Shown piece by piece: positions 13,174 through 27,664 of a DNA stretch of 64,000 nucleotides (positions are counted from its first letter, which is position 1; each line of letters starts with the position of its first letter). The stretch is from assembly GCF_014898055.3 (NCBI RefSeq), contig NW_023604295.1, positions 71,760,301-71,824,300 of the forward strand. The letters run 5' to 3'. This DNA is from Talpa occidentalis (lineage: Eukaryota > Chordata > Mammalia > Eulipotyphla > Talpidae). Made by a program: the position numbers and the translations under genes. Below the pieces are notes generated by a model. It searched no databases. It was not told where the DNA came from and saw only the letters and a program-made list of their open reading frames with translations.

Positions 13174-13359
13174 TTGAGATGAAAGATACACATAAATATA
13201 TGATAACCTACGTAGCTGAGAAAGAAATAGAAAATGAATAATAAAAGTGATGACTTGGGTTTTCATAGCACCTGAAATTTAAAACATACTTGCCTATTGT
13301 GACAAAGTAGAAAGAAATTTGAGTTTTAATCAAACCTAAATTTTAACGGTTACTTTTCC

Positions 13360-13500
13360 ACATATCTCTGTGAATTTGGACAAATCCCTTAACTGCCCAG
13401 AGCTTGGGATTTCTCATCTGTGAAATGGATTAAATAAAGAGTTCCTTTGAGGATCAAAAATAATGTACATGCAAAGCCTTTAGAAATTGTGAAACATTGT
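13360..13500 (+). repeat. MIR remnant
   Basis: Motif order tgaatttggacaaatccctt, aactgcccagagcttgg, tctcatctgtgaaatgg and catgcaaagcctttag follows the MIR core and 3' half. Confidence 0.6.
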
Positions 13501-13796
13501 AGGGATTTAAGAGATTATAGAAATAGAGAATTCAAAAATTACTCAGATTTCAGTTACTATTTCAGACATGAAATACGTGTGACAGAGCTAGCTGTTCTCA
13601 GTTTGTGCATGAAGAAAATGAGAAAAGCAGGTTAAAATTGGACCCTGGACTTCAGAATCCAAACACGGTCTCCTTTTTAAACTGCGTTCTTTCTGAACCA
13701 GGGTTATACATCATTCACAAGGGACAGCTGTATAAATTGTAACCAACACTGATTTTAAAGACTTTGAAAAGTATAATTATTGAGTTATCTTAGTAA

Positions 13797-15618
<1,822 letters not shown>

Positions 15619-15749
15619 GCCTATGTAAGTGAAAAGCATGAAGCCAATAAGGTTATCACTTTTGAGAGAGCAGGTCTTCTTTTTATTTTCAACTTTCATC
15701 CAAACAAGAGCTACACTGATTATCGAGTTGGAACGGCATTGCCAGGAAA
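15619..15749 (+). CDS. GBE1: GBE1 coding exon (probably exon 14): start of C-terminal beta domain
   Basis: This 131-nt exon reads [20 protein letters not shown], followed by a hydrophobic LFIFNFHP strand and then [14 protein letters not shown]. This is the first half of the all-beta domain that closes alpha-amylase-family branching enzymes. It starts in phase 0 after tcttacag and ends in phase 2: the last two bases (AA of a lysine codon) are completed by the A at 33160. The right edge is set by protein homology, not by a GT donor. The bases after 15749 read ATATCCTTT, the 5' consensus of minor-spliceosome AT-AC introns. Reading through would add residues YPFFMSE that the family lacks as I recall it. 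A GT at 15772 could serve as an alternative donor but breaks the expected GKFKIV junction. Confidence 0.95.
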
Positions 15750-15758
15750 ATATCCTTT
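15750..15758 (+). other. GBE1: U12-type 5' splice site (AT-AC class)
   Basis: ATATCCTTT directly follows the last exon bases GGAAA. It matches the strongly constrained minor-intron consensus (A/G)TATCCTTT at all nine positions. In such introns this site pairs with U11 and later U6atac snRNA. No in-frame GT donor lies at the homology-defined boundary. Confidence 0.88.
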
Positions 15759-16261
15759 TTTTATGAGTGAAGTAACTGTCTGCATTCAATTTGTTATTGT
15801 GTCATTGAATTAAGAAAGACTAATGTTGATGTTGGTGACAATTTCCTACTCAGAAAAGCAAAAGACTTGAAATAGTTGTTAAATCTTTACTGAATTAACC
15901 CTAAACTTTATTCTGACTCTCCAAATTAGGATACTGAACATTTTTAAAAAATAATATTGCAATCCAGTGTTCCACAGCACATGACTGTAGTTTTTCCTTA
16001 TAAAAATATTTTGTGAATTGCCTGTGATAATCATCTCCTTTCCCCTCCTTTACTAGGTGAGAGAGTTGTACTTACAGGAGCTATAAAGGTAACTTCCTTC
16101 CTCTCTACCTTTCCTGTCTCCTAAAATACAGGGCATAACTCACTTTTGTAGAATTTTGTAGAACTGATTTGGCAAGACTCAGGCTGGGAGATGTGAGCAA
16201 AAGAAATAACAGGTAGAATAATATTATGTCCTCTGTATATTCACTTACTCGTTTGTTCATT

Positions 16262-16420
16262 TCAAAGGTACTCATTGAGTAACTGTTTATTGAATATCTG
16301 TGTCCAGCTCTGCGCTAGGTGCTGCAAATATAGGAATTTTCCTAGCAGATAAAGTCATTGCCCTCAGGGAGAATTTAAACTGCTGATCAAGACAAATATT
16401 ACTTGTAAGTTTGACAGTTA
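16262..16420 (+). repeat. L2 3' fragment
   Basis: tattgaatatctgtgtccag, ctctgcgctaggtgctgc, aaagtcattgccctcaggga and gaatttaaactgctgatca follow the familiar L2 3' block order. Diverged, but several words are nearly intact. Confidence 0.6.
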
Positions 16421-17639
16421 TTATAAAAGGAAAAGGACAGTGTATTTTAAACGGATTATGAATTCCCAGACCCATGGACAAAGTGGCAGATTCAGGACCT
16501 AGCAACAAATGAACATACATGTTTACACGCACAGTAGGAATAATGTGTTTCTCCCCTGAAGCCCTAACAATGATTAGTGTCTACCACCTGAGCCAGACAT
16601 CTGAAGTCAACATGAAGCCCTGTGTGTTGGAGAGCCTCTGGCTGCAATAAGAGAAAGCCCTATTCAACTGTCTCAAGCAATAAGGGAAATTTATTTTGTC
16701 ACATAATAAAAGCTCTAGGGTCGGTGACCTCAGCACTGTGACAACATTATCATGTTCCCTGGATTGTTCTTTCTGATTTCTACCTAGGGACATCAGCCAT
16801 GTCCAAGGGCTGGCACCTGTTGTAGCTCAAGACAGTCATGGCTCCAGATCTCACCTTCAGACACAACAAAAGCCAAACATTTTACTTTCAATTTTTTGTG
16901 TCTCTTTTTAAGAATAAAGTCACTTTAGCAAACTTCCTTTCATATTCTGCTGACCAGAATTCGGTTACATAGCCCAAAAATATTTTAGAAGGAGAATCAT
17001 GTCACCATGATTGGCTTAATCAGGAATTCCCACTGAGTACCCAGGAAGTAGATGCTGGTGAAGTGCTTACTTAGATAGAACGTTTCTCTGGCAATAAAGA
17101 GGAAAGGGCCAGTGTATTCTGGTAAGTAGCCTGAGTCCCAGCCTGTATGCTTGGTGACACTGAGGGTGGTGAGATGTGGTTTCCTACCTTCTCCCCACCT
17201 ATCAGATTGCCGTCCTACAGGATGACAAAGTATTTAAGATGGGAGCTTGTAGCTATAACTGATAGTGCAAATGTGCCTCAGTTAACACAGAAAATAACAA
17301 AAAGCAAGGTAATAGGATTGCGTGCACTAAAAATGAACTATTCTGTTACAGTAAGCATATGTTCTCAACATCTTTATGAAGAAATGCAAATCCTAGTCTA
17401 GATGCATAGCAGTTTATAAATGACCCTTTTAGCTCCATTTAGTCCCAAGACTAAATGTTTCTATACCTGACCATGTAATATAATCAAAATGTAACTTTGA
17501 TTAGAATCAAACCAAAACACATTTATAGATCACTTAGGTTCTATTGCAATCATTGTTAAACACTTTTCCTTGACACTAAGTGGGCGAGAAGGTGTGTAAA
17601 ACCAGACTTGGATGTAAGTCATAGTGCAATAAATGGGAC

Positions 17640-18040
17640 AAGGACAGGAATGTTCCATGGGAGAACAGAGGACAAGAAAAAGAAAAATAAATAAATAATT
17701 GAGAGAGGTTGATTGATTAAAGGAAATGACCTTTAAGCCTGGACCTTGAGAAGTGGATAAAATTGTAAGAGAAAAAAATTGAGGAAGGCCATTTCAGCCT
17801 TTGGAAACCATAGGAAATCCTTAGATAATGGGCAGTACAGTGGATTAATTGGAGAGTGATAACCATAAAAAAGAGTACTAAGAGATAAAGCTGAAAAGTT
17901 AGATTGAGGTCACATAATAGAAGATTTCATTGCAATATTAATTAGTTTAGGCTTTTTTTTTTTTAATAGTCTTACAGCAAGTCACTGAAAGTTTTTGAAT
18001 TAGTGTGTCACTTAGTGAGGATGTATACTTTAGGAAAAGT
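17640..18040 (+). repeat. L2 fragment
   Basis: Motifs include aatgacctttaagcctgg, ccttgagaagtggataaa, gaggaaggccatttcagc and, at the end, aagtttttgaattagtgtgt. They match the L2 ORF end and 3'UTR order. A T-tract at about 17952-17963 interrupts it. Confidence 0.5.
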
Positions 18041-19339
18041 TCTTATATACTCAGTGTGTAGGAGAGCTTTCATGAGGAGATTGGAAGTACAGATATTAAT
18101 TATAAGAAATTGCAGTACATATAAAAGATAATTAGGGCATTTACTAACATAATGGCAATAAGATAGAAAGAGAAATATAAAGCCCTTTCTTATGGTGAAA
18201 GAACTCAGCAGTTGTTTGGACATAGACTGTAGAAGGTAAAAAGATGGTTTCACTTTGAACAATGGGAAGAATGATAGTGGTATTATTACTAAGGAGAGTA
18301 AAGCAAGAAAGAGAAATCAGTTTGGTCTAATGTGTGTTTAATTTGTGATCACTGACATCTCGGAATACATGGAATTTCAATGACAATTTTAGGAGAAAAA
18401 TCTTGACTTATGCCACATTGATCTTTTATCTGAAATCTATGTAGCCTTAACAGATATCATTAAATGAAAGCATCAGCAATGGCATAGTACATTTTATTAA
18501 ATAGAACTCACCCAAAAGTTAATTTTATTTATTTGTGCAAAGGTACACTTTAGATGAAAGTCAAGTTTGGCTTTGCTAGACCTTGTCACAAATTATCTCC
18601 TGAAATTTAGTGTTTTGTCTAAATGTTTGTAGGCACTTATTTTACAGAAAGTCTATATTTTAATGAGCACTGAATTCCTTGTATTAGTGACCCATTTCAA
18701 AAACTATGCTCATTGAAATTTATAATGATAGAAACACCTTGGGAAAATAGACCATATCTTCATAGAAGTAATAGTGAAAGTTGCTCATCTATTGGCTATA
18801 TTATGGAATATTTCTTTTCATAATGACAATTTTTCTGAGGAGGGGACCAGAAGAGTCATACCTTGAACACACCTTCTAATTAGTTATATTGCCAACCTCA
18901 ACTTCCTGGTTAAAGTCATAAAATCTTCTGGATTTTGCAAGGTTTTATACTCCAATGACCCAATTCAATGCAGAAATCCCATCTGTAACCTTCTCCACAA
19001 GTAGTAGCTAACCAATAGGATACTTTGCATTCCTTGGAATCCTACTGTTTCACATGGTAAACAATTGAAGTTCTTACAAAAAAGTTTAAATATTGCCAAA
19101 AATGTAAACGAAGTTGCTCTGTTTTTTGGGACTAATGCCTGTTCTTCCTGCCCGTTCCTCAAATCGGAAAGGCACTTAATGTGCTCCTGACAGTACCATC
19201 TCTTCCAAGAGTTCCCTCTTCCAGACTGAATCCTCAGGTTTCATCAATAAATTCTTCTGTTACTTTCCAGACTTCTTACCATTACATCTCCTTTATCAAA
19301 ACGCACCTGCCATTATTCATGTTCCTTTTACACTGTGTC

Positions 19340-19530
19340 TCCAGAACTAACAACATAGTATTATAGATACTGTCTGACAAGTATAACATAGAGTACCCCA
19401 TTACCTCCCTTTATCTTGACATTGCTCTCTTATTATTATCCTTAGAGTTACATTAACTTTACTGACAGCCATCACATTCTCTGCTCATATTATATCTGCA
19501 TTAAAATATATCTTTAGTTTTCTGTCTTTG
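19340..19530 (+). repeat. Possible CR1/L3-like ancient LINE fragment
   Basis: Words such as gtataacatagagtacccc and attacctccctttatcttga, followed by ttattattatccttagagtt, recall the 3' portion of mammalian L3/CR1. Weak. Confidence 0.25.
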
Positions 19531-19599
19531 TTTTAGTATTATGTCATATCCCCCCTGTTCTTTATCTAGTTAGTAATTTTCATCAAAAAATTCTAATCT

Positions 19600-19883
19600 G
19601 GGCCTCCCTGGTGGTGCAGCAGTTGAGCACTGGGCTGCGAACCTGCCCGCAGCTTCTGCAACACTGGTTCGATCCCCTGCCACAGGAGAGGGTCCCACAT
19701 GGCACACAGACCTCTCCTGCTGTGCCTGCTGCTCCCCTCAGCAGTGTACTTCAGTCCTTCTGCCTGTTCTGCTCCCTGCTGTGACTCTGGTGAATTCTCT
19801 CACCCTCCCGCACTTCTGACTGTAACCAGTGCTTGTATAAACAAATAAATAAATAAATAAATAAATCTTAAAAAAAAAAAAAA
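19600..19883 (+). mobile_element. tRNA-derived SINE, younger subfamily
   Basis: It has an intact B-box ggttcgatccc and the body cttcagtccttctgcctg, ending cagtgcttgtataaac and (AAAT)n. It matches the younger group (cttctgactgta near the 3' end). No convincing TSD was found. Confidence 0.92.
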
Positions 19884-21484
19884 CACACAGTGGCAAGATT
19901 AGATATAATAATCAAGTCAAGAAATTCATTAGACTTTTAATTCCCAGAAAGCAGAATTTGTTAGAATAACAAAATTAAAGTTTCTAAAGAAGTTATTTCA
20001 ACTTCTTCTGTCATTTTGAAATATAAACCTTCTATAGGTAACATGTCTGAATTCATGGGTAGTTCCATTTTTTTGAACCTGGTTATACTATATTTCAAAT
20101 AGCAAGACATCAACTTTTACTCAGATCTGTAGAGAATAGATATTTTTGACTGTCTTCTGAAGAATGGTTGTAAGGGGAGTTATTTTGCGGGTAATGCCAG
20201 GAAAGGGAGAAGAAACACTTTTAGGGTGCTTTTAACCATCACATCAAAAGAGAATGATACCTTTGGAAAACTAAGTGGTAGGTCTGATTTGTATCACTAA
20301 GGTTTTGAATGATCTTCTTCAGGATAACTCTAAAGTATATGATATTGTTTCTGCAAAAAGAATCTGCAGCCATGTTCTAGAAAATAAATATAAAGAAAGA
20401 GCAGCAGCAAAAAAGTTTTGCCTATATACCGTTTCATATTTGTCTTGCTGCTAATCTTCAGTGTAATGATCACCAACATTCTTTACTATACTAGATAGAA
20501 AGTGGGTGATGTAAAATTGAGACGTCATCGTACTGGGTAAGTAGGCAGGTTACACATTTCATACATTGGAAGATAAAATATATTTTCCTGAAGTAGTATT
20601 TTTGCTTATGATTTCACATTGTTTACAAAGAAAGAAACCTGTTACCTTTTATATTATCAGAATCATTAGTGAATTTCTTTAAAACAGTATCACTTAAAAC
20701 AATATCAGATCAGCATTGAATAAAAGGAAAATTACTAAGTCCCGGAGGATAAACTGTTGTCTCTAATCCATTTCTAATAATACAAGTGATGATGCCACAT
20801 TTTGAGCGATGTTGGAGAAAGTGGGCATCAGGGGACTCTTTTGAGGGCTTTCTGTTTGCTAGCTTTTTTTATTAAGTATTTGATTTAATATTCTTGGCCA
20901 CACTGTAAGGTAGATTATGTTAGCCTCATGTGACTAAGTAAACTGAAGTAACTACCCAATTTCTTTCCAGCACATAACTGATAAAGGCCGAGGAGAGCAC
21001 TGAGGCCCATGTTATTTCTACTGTGTTGTAGATGGAGAAATAGAAACTTAGTTGAGTTACAGCCTAGAGAAGACATTTATTTAGGACTTTAGGACTGTGG
21101 CTCAGAAGACACAGACCCAAGAAGCACTTCAGCTGTTTGCTCTAGATGCCTGGGATGGGAAGTACTTATGGACAAAAAATTGGACTAGTTCAAACTTTGA
21201 TTTTATGCAAATGAGGTTTTTAGTCAGTGCAGTTTCAACTGAAGGGAAATTGGTCAGATCTCTATCCTGGCCAGTCTTTGGCATGTCCTTCAGTTTTCCT
21301 TTTCTTCTCAGTGGTGACTCCTTCTGGGCCCGCCCTTGAGCCTGAGGTTTCTGGGGCCTGACCCTCAATAATCTCCTAACTCTATGGTTTTTACCCAGAC
21401 TTGGGATGGTTCCATTTCTGTTTTTCTTTTTTACATTCTTTAGCAATATCATCATGCCTCCTCATTGTTCATGGACACATGCAC

Positions 21485-21486
<2 letters not shown>

Positions 21487-21544
<58 letters not shown>

Positions 21545-21546
21545 TA
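21487..21546. repeat. Compound (TG)n(AG)n microsatellite
   Basis: About 36 bases of alternating TG pass directly into about 22 bases of AG. The open frames across it on both strands are low-complexity artefacts. Confidence 0.95.
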
Positions 21547-22213
21547 GTGGTAGCAACAGTGGTATTACTAATGATGCCACATTTTTGTAATGTACAAAAT
21601 GATTTGGATATAATTCTTGGAAAATAGTATGAGAAAAGTATACACAAATTCATGGCTGAGGAAAGATTCTTTCTTATCACCTAACTTTCCTTGGTTCCGC
21701 TCCATCACTGTCCACAGCATCTTCCCTGGAATTTCTTCTTCATGACCTCTGTCACCTTCCTCAACAAGTAAAAGAATATTTAAAATGTAAAAAGTGCATG
21801 CTCAGGTTAATTATTTTGATTTTTCTGTATGTTATGTACCATTGTTGAACATTAAACTGTGATACCTCACATCAGTTTAAGTTTACTAGATAATATTCAA
21901 AGAAAATTACAACCTCACAAATTATTTATAGGGTATGAATCTTGATATGTATGGATTCCTATTGTTCTTGAGAACATCAACAACACTAGAATTGAATGTT
22001 TTTAAATTCTTTGTCAGCAGGCTGTTGAGTTTGGGTGGAAATAATAGTGTAATAGCAACCCCCCTTCCAAATGGCACTTCAAACTGTTACAATATTGAAA
22101 TGTTTACAGGAGTGATCATAAAACAAGGCTTGTGAAGAAAATGAGAATTCAGGCCAAAAAAATATTTAAAGCTTAAGGGAACAGATGAGTAAATAGTTGG
22201 ATTTGACCCGAGA

Positions 22214-22314
22214 TCTTTGAAATATTTTCATTAAACTGCTGCAACATTAATTTTAAAACTGCACTTTTTAAAATGTAAATTTAGACTGTGGCATTTGCAA
22301 CCTGTACACAGAGT
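22214..22314 (+). repeat. Direct-repeat copy 1 of a ~101-bp unit
   Basis: It shares order and most bases with 23481-23581. Shared words include tctttgaaatattt, attttaaaactg and tttgcaacctgtacacagag. I do not recognise it as part of a named repeat. Confidence 0.8.
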
Positions 22315-23480
22315 TTCTAATGAGCAAATAAGGTCACTTGGATGATTCACTGAAGTGTGATCGCTGAAGGCAGAGATGTTGCTGTGAGTTGCTTAGTTTA
22401 CAGAAGCCTTTGAATGGTAGTTATGTAACACTCGGTTAGAATCTGTGCTTTATACAACAAACGACTTAATTTAGGATTAACTAAATGCACATTCTATCAA
22501 GATTTTATACATAAAGGTTAATTTCTGCACCAAAAAATAAGGTAAAGCATTTCAATTTCCTAGATCTCCAGGTTTAAATGTTTTGGCAAAATTTAAAGAA
22601 AAATAGGTAATTCTCTTTTTAAAGATCTACACAGTTACTGAAGAGACACAAGCATGTTTCCTTTTCTTGTATGTATATATGTGAGTGTTAGTGTACTTTT
22701 ATGGTGATGTTCTTTATGTGGAGAGGTAGTCTTACAAATTATTTTAATTAATGATTTTATATCTAATATGGATTCTCCTTTTGTTTCCATAGCTTCAAAA
22801 TGGATGTATACTCATTGCCTTGGTTAGCCTTTTTAGTTACAAGATGACAGTAGTACTTTCAAACAGTATTTAGAGGTCCTTTACATCATTTTTCATTGTT
22901 AAGCCCTGTCCAACAATCCCTATGATTTAATGATAATGACAGATGCATACCCCCATCTCCACTGGTAATAAAGAGCCTATGATTTAGCATCATTTTTCTA
23001 CAGAGGAATTTGAGATGAATCACAAAGTAAGAAAAATACTTTGCATGATTAAAATATCGCAACTGCTATAACACTTTTAGATTGGCTTAATATATATTCA
23101 TAAGACTATAGGCAGTAATGAATAATGAACAAGCCCTCACTACACACAAATGTTTTTTGATTTTTTTTAATAGCTGAGTGCTATTCAGTATCTTATTGCT
23201 CTGGGATATTCAACAGTATTACTGTGTTGTTGTTTTTTGTTTTTATTTTTTTGTTTATAGCTCAGTTGTGCAGTGATTCTCTCTTCTGATGCAAGAAATT
23301 CATCTAACAATAATTCAGTTAGGATTTCTGTTCTCTGTTTCTTGTCCTTTTGAAGGAAAAAGAAATCAGAAATATTATTATCACCCTTAAGAACACTACA
23401 TACTTATCTAGTAGTTGTACCACAAACAGAAGGGAAAACATTTGTGTCTGACATCATCATTTTTACCAGTTAACCTGAAG

Positions 23481-23581
23481 TCTTTGAAATATTTCCATTA
23501 AACTTCTGCAACTTTACTTTTAAAACTGTACTTTAAAAAATGTAAATTCAGACTTTGACATTTGCAACCTGTACACAGAGT
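23481..23581 (+). repeat. Direct-repeat copy 2 of a ~101-bp unit
   Basis: This is the second copy, 1,267 bp downstream of the first, of equal length and with scattered substitutions. An aattaattaatta-type patch follows it. Confidence 0.8.
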
Positions 23582-23686
23582 AATTAATTAATTACTTCGT
23601 AAAAGTAGCTAGTGTTTTGTGGGAATTGACTCCCAAGACTGAAAGTCTTACCCATGTGAGCAATTAGGTACTTGCAACATAAAGTT

Positions 23687-23954
23687 AAAAAGATTTATTT
23701 TATTTATACATGCATGCAAGAGCTGTGTTGCAGGCCAGAGATGTGGGGCTAAGAGGATTCAACAGAGACAGAGTTGGGAGCAGAACAGGCGGGTCTACTG
23801 AAATACACTGCTGTGGGAGCAGCAGGCAAGACAGGAGAGGTATGCTGTGCCCTATGTGGATTAACTCCCTGGCCAAGGATTGAACTTGTGCTTCAGTGGC
23901 TGCTGATAGCTTCATAGTGCCGAGACTTAACCCTTTGTTCCACCAGGTAGGCCC
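23687..23954 (-). mobile_element. tRNA-derived SINE, older subfamily
   Basis: In reverse it starts gggcctacctggtggaac and ends with an AATAAAATAAATC-type tail at the left edge. It contains the older-group body (tatttcagtagac). Confidence 0.87.
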
Positions 23955-23993
23955 AATAAATTTAATTTTTTTTTATAAATAACTGGGTGATGA

Positions 23994-24053
23994 AAAGATA
24001 GATGAATGGATGAATGGTGGGTGGATGGATGGATAGATGGATGGATGGATGGC
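23994..24053. repeat. (GGAT)n microsatellite
   Basis: Imperfect gatg/ggat tetranucleotide units start about 40 bp after the SINE at 23687. Confidence 0.9.
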
Positions 24054-24252
24054 TTGTTAAATGGGTAGACTAATAAATGGGTAGTAAGATGGAGGATAAT
24101 GGTGAAAAAACTGCTGAATTTATTTAAAGTCATATAAATTTATTTAAAGTTGTATAATCAGAACACAAAGATTACTATTGCTTTTTTCTTAAAGTAGATT
24201 TATCAATTGTAGAAAGATTGACAAAATACTATGATCAAAATATATCATCAGG

Positions 24253-24520
24253 GGCCTCCCTGTTGGCACAGGTGGTTGTGCGAAGCACTGCAAAGCTATC
24301 CACAGCCTCTACAGCTGGGTTTGATCCCAGCCAGCCACTGAGATACCCACATGGCACAGCAGACTGCTCCTGTCTTGCCCACTGCTCCCCTCAGCAATGT
24401 ATTTCAGTCAGTGTGCCTGTTCTGCTCCCTACTCTGTCTCTGATGAATCCTCTCACCTTCCCTGACATCTGGCCTGTGCCCTGGTTCTTGTATGCATGAA
24501 TAAATAAATCTCTAAAAAAG
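24253..24520 (+). mobile_element. tRNA-derived SINE, older subfamily
   Basis: The head ggcctccctgttggcacag, a degraded B-box (ggtttgatccc), the body tatttcagtcagtgtgcctg and the tail tatgcatgaataaataaatc are present. The words atatcatcag before and aatcatcat after suggest a short decayed TSD. Confidence 0.88.
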
Positions 24521-25990
24521 AAAATCATCATTTTGTAGAATTCAAAATTTGTATATTAGAACCTATTGTCAGAAATTTGCTAAATAATTTTATAAAAGAT
24601 TTCCCTCCTGTTAAATACTTACATGCCTTGCCTTCTGAGCACTTTATACTATAGTCTCACTTAGTAATCTTTTCCTGTGTTTATTTACATTGACTTCCTT
24701 TAGCCTCATATCATGCTAGTGATACAGGCCTGGCAAGTGTTATTCTCTTTAATCTAAATATAAACATCAGAAAGAATTATAACCTCCACAAGATTATATT
24801 CTTAGCAATTGAATAAAACTGTGATTTAAATCCAGTTTAATACAGGTTTTCATTTGGGTATCAGTGCTTAATTATTTGTTCTGTTATAATGTAAAAATGC
24901 CATTAAAATTGGTAAAGTTGTCTTTCTAATTACTTATCATTTTATTTGTTTTCTGTTTCTCTTTGTAAAGTTAATGGTGCCTCTGACTCAAAGTTGTTTT
25001 TCTGTAGTGTTACACTATCCTAATTTCTGACATTCAAAAGGACAGAACTATTTAAAAATGGAGAATTTTTAAAACAAACATACTTTCCAAGGATAAAATA
25101 ACAAGGAAAACTGATGTCTACTCAAAATTTTAATTATTAGGAATATAGACCTAAGTGTATTGCAGCTTTAACTGCCGTCTTAACTGCTGAAGATTTTAGA
25201 CAATAAATAGGTTTTTGAATTAAACATCCCATAGAACAGAGAAAAGAACATTTTACAAAGAGGTGAAAGAGTTCTGCTTTCATCAGTTCTCCTGAAAAGC
25301 TCTTGTTTGTGTTCTTCCTTAAGTCGTTTAAGTTATGAGATACACAATTGATCCATTTTACAGGCTTAGGCTTATAACACTGGAGTTCTCATTTGTTTTA
25401 GCCACAGACTGTAGACACAGCCTTGAACCGATTCAGGAAGATGAGCTTCCCTGTAGGTTTATATTAGAAGCATTTAATTGTCTATATATACTTTTTTCAC
25501 ATTAGTAATTTTGAAAATATGTAATTTATTCCCAGTGATACTTTGCTGACTGCCCCAGGTTACTTACTTAACAGATATTTATAGAATCATCTTACTAGAT
25601 ATCATTAACTCTTTCATGACCATAAGTTTCATTACTTTGAAGTTTTAATAATAACTGGATAGTTGAAATAAAATACCTTTTTGAAATAATTATGAAAAGA
25701 TGTGATTAATTCTACATAGCATTTTATTCTAAACATACCCAAATTTTCCTCATTTGAATTATGTAAATCACCTCTGTTTGACTGTGATAGCTAAAATATT
25801 TGTTGACTTTGTTTGGAATTGTATAAATGTGCATTTTGCAGAAATAACTTAGCAGGTTTACTCTTTCCTTTTATTATTCTTTCCTACCTTTACCTAGTAA
25901 TATTAAATCAGGATGGATTTTAAAGTAGGTTACCATCTATTGTATTAAATTTATTATAGCCCTGGAAAATATCTTTATTAGCAATCACAA

Positions 25991-26022
25991 GTGTGTGTGT
26001 GAGTGAGAGTGTGTGTGTGTGT
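25991..26022. repeat. (TG)n/(AG) simple repeat
   Basis: Interrupted gtgtgtgtgt, gagtgagagt and gtgtgtgtgt units. Any frame through it is low-complexity. Confidence 0.85.
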
Positions 26023-26173
26023 TTAAAGCTCTTCATTTTTTTTAAATTTTTTTTAGTGCTGATGGGAAAATATTTACTTTGAATCTTTTTGCTTGTGATC
26101 ATCAATCTAGGTATGTTATGATAGTTATGGGCTTTGTGCCCGGAAGTGCTCAGGAATGCCTGAGGGTGATGAT

Positions 26174-26233
26174 GCCTGTGTGTGTGTACACACACACACA
26201 TACACACACACGTGCGCACACACACACACACAA
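26174..26233. repeat. (TG)n-(CA)n purine-pyrimidine alternating tract
   Basis: tgtgtgtgtgtaca switches to cacacaca with a central cacgtgcgcaca. This gives near self-complementarity and an almost unbroken purine-pyrimidine alternation. Confidence 0.85.
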
Positions 26234-27532
26234 ATAACACAAGCTTGCAATCTTGATATTAGGCTTTTTCACAGGAAGCTAGCTCAGTTCCTTCTCATTC
26301 AGCTTTCTAAAGCATTGAGTAAGCCCTAACATATTATGATTTTCTATTTGTTCTTAAAAGTTAAAGAGAAAGAAGAATATACATTAACTACATATTACTC
26401 CTAGTAAGTTATGACTTCAAATAAAGAAATAAAGAAAAAAGATGATTCTATTCTCAGAGCTAAAATAGTCAATTTTCAAATGCTTGAGTATTTTAATGTC
26501 AATATACTTGTCAATCTTTACCAGGCAGATGATGGTAAAATGGTAGAAAATATACACCTAGTGAATCTCCTGGTGCTGCCACATTACTGCACACACATAT
26601 TAATATATATATATAATTTACACATGTGTAATTTAATATATATTAATACACGTATATGTGTTCTACGATTGCTTAAGTTCAATCACCTGTATAGAAAGCT
26701 AACCAGTCAAGTTGATAATGAAAGTCTTTGAGCATGTGCTGACTTTAGTAAACATGTAATCATTTTATTCACATCAACTCAGAATTATATGTCTAGTTCC
26801 ACATCTCTTACCAATCAGAGCTACTCACTGGAGAATTAATTACTTCAAGTTGACATGCATTCATTGCACTATTGTGACTTTTCCAAACAGAAGGAAAAAT
26901 CTTTTAAAATGTCTAAGTAAAACTTAATAGTTAATGAAATGGGATTGCATCATAAGTTATATTGTACAGCTCTGAAATGTTAACTCTGTCAAACAAAGGA
27001 AGAAAATCAAGGTTGTCTTTTGCTAATCAAAGCAATAATATATTTCTTCTTAAAGTTTAGCAAAAGCAGACATAGGTCAAAACTCAAGGAGGAGACTGCA
27101 ATTGGAAAATAATGAAAAGCACATTCACTCTTGTTTTAATATGGTAAGTAATAATATAGGCCCAAGATAGCAGGGAGGAGGGGGGTGAAGTGTCAGAAAT
27201 CACTTACAGAGATTGTATTTCAGAAAAGGAGACAGAAAAGTAGAATTAAGTTTATAGTATATTAAAAGTTGATAATATTATGGTGAAAAAAAAACAGAAT
27301 AAGTGCAAGATGGTATCGGGGGGTATTTAATTTTTAATTAGCATGCTTAAAATATAAAAAAAAAAAATCCTGAAAGAGCTTGATGTACTTTTCATTTAAA
27401 CTTTAATGTTAATTTTTTTATATATATAGCAGGAAAAGTATTCAGATTCTAGTGAGAAAGTCAGAAGAAGGGAATTGTAAATAGGTAATTAAAAGTTAAG
27501 TGGGTATAAAAAGTAAGACAGGAATATAGATC

Positions 27533-27569
27533 TACTTTATAGAATACTTCGACTTTATTCTATAAAGTA
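27533..27569. repeat. 14-bp inverted repeat, 9-nt loop
   Basis: tactttatagaata (27533-27546) and its exact reverse complement tattctataaagta (27556-27569) are separated by cttcgactt. No transposon ends were recognised. Confidence 0.85.
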
Positions 27570-27664
27570 TTCTAAAAATTTACCATCATTTGATAAAGCA
27601 ATGTGGTCCAGGGTCTATAAGAACAATGTAACCTATAGTTAATAAATTGTGCATTTCCCCCAGT

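Noticed and set aside
15759..15780. Alternative GT donor (gtaact at 15772) extending the second GBE1 exon
   Set aside because: It would add seven residues not expected in the family, and no acceptor at 33150-33160 restores the Lys-Phe junction. The AT-AC reading fits both signals and protein.
21406..21680. Open frames with VCVCVC or THTHTH runs
   Set aside because: Translations of the compound dinucleotide repeat.
23994..24053. Possible CRISPR-like array
   Set aside because: Tetranucleotide slippage repeat with no spacers; the genome is eukaryotic.
26411..26731. 106-residue plus-strand open frame
   Set aside because: It runs through an AT/AC-rich simple stretch with no recognisable domain; intronic in GBE1.
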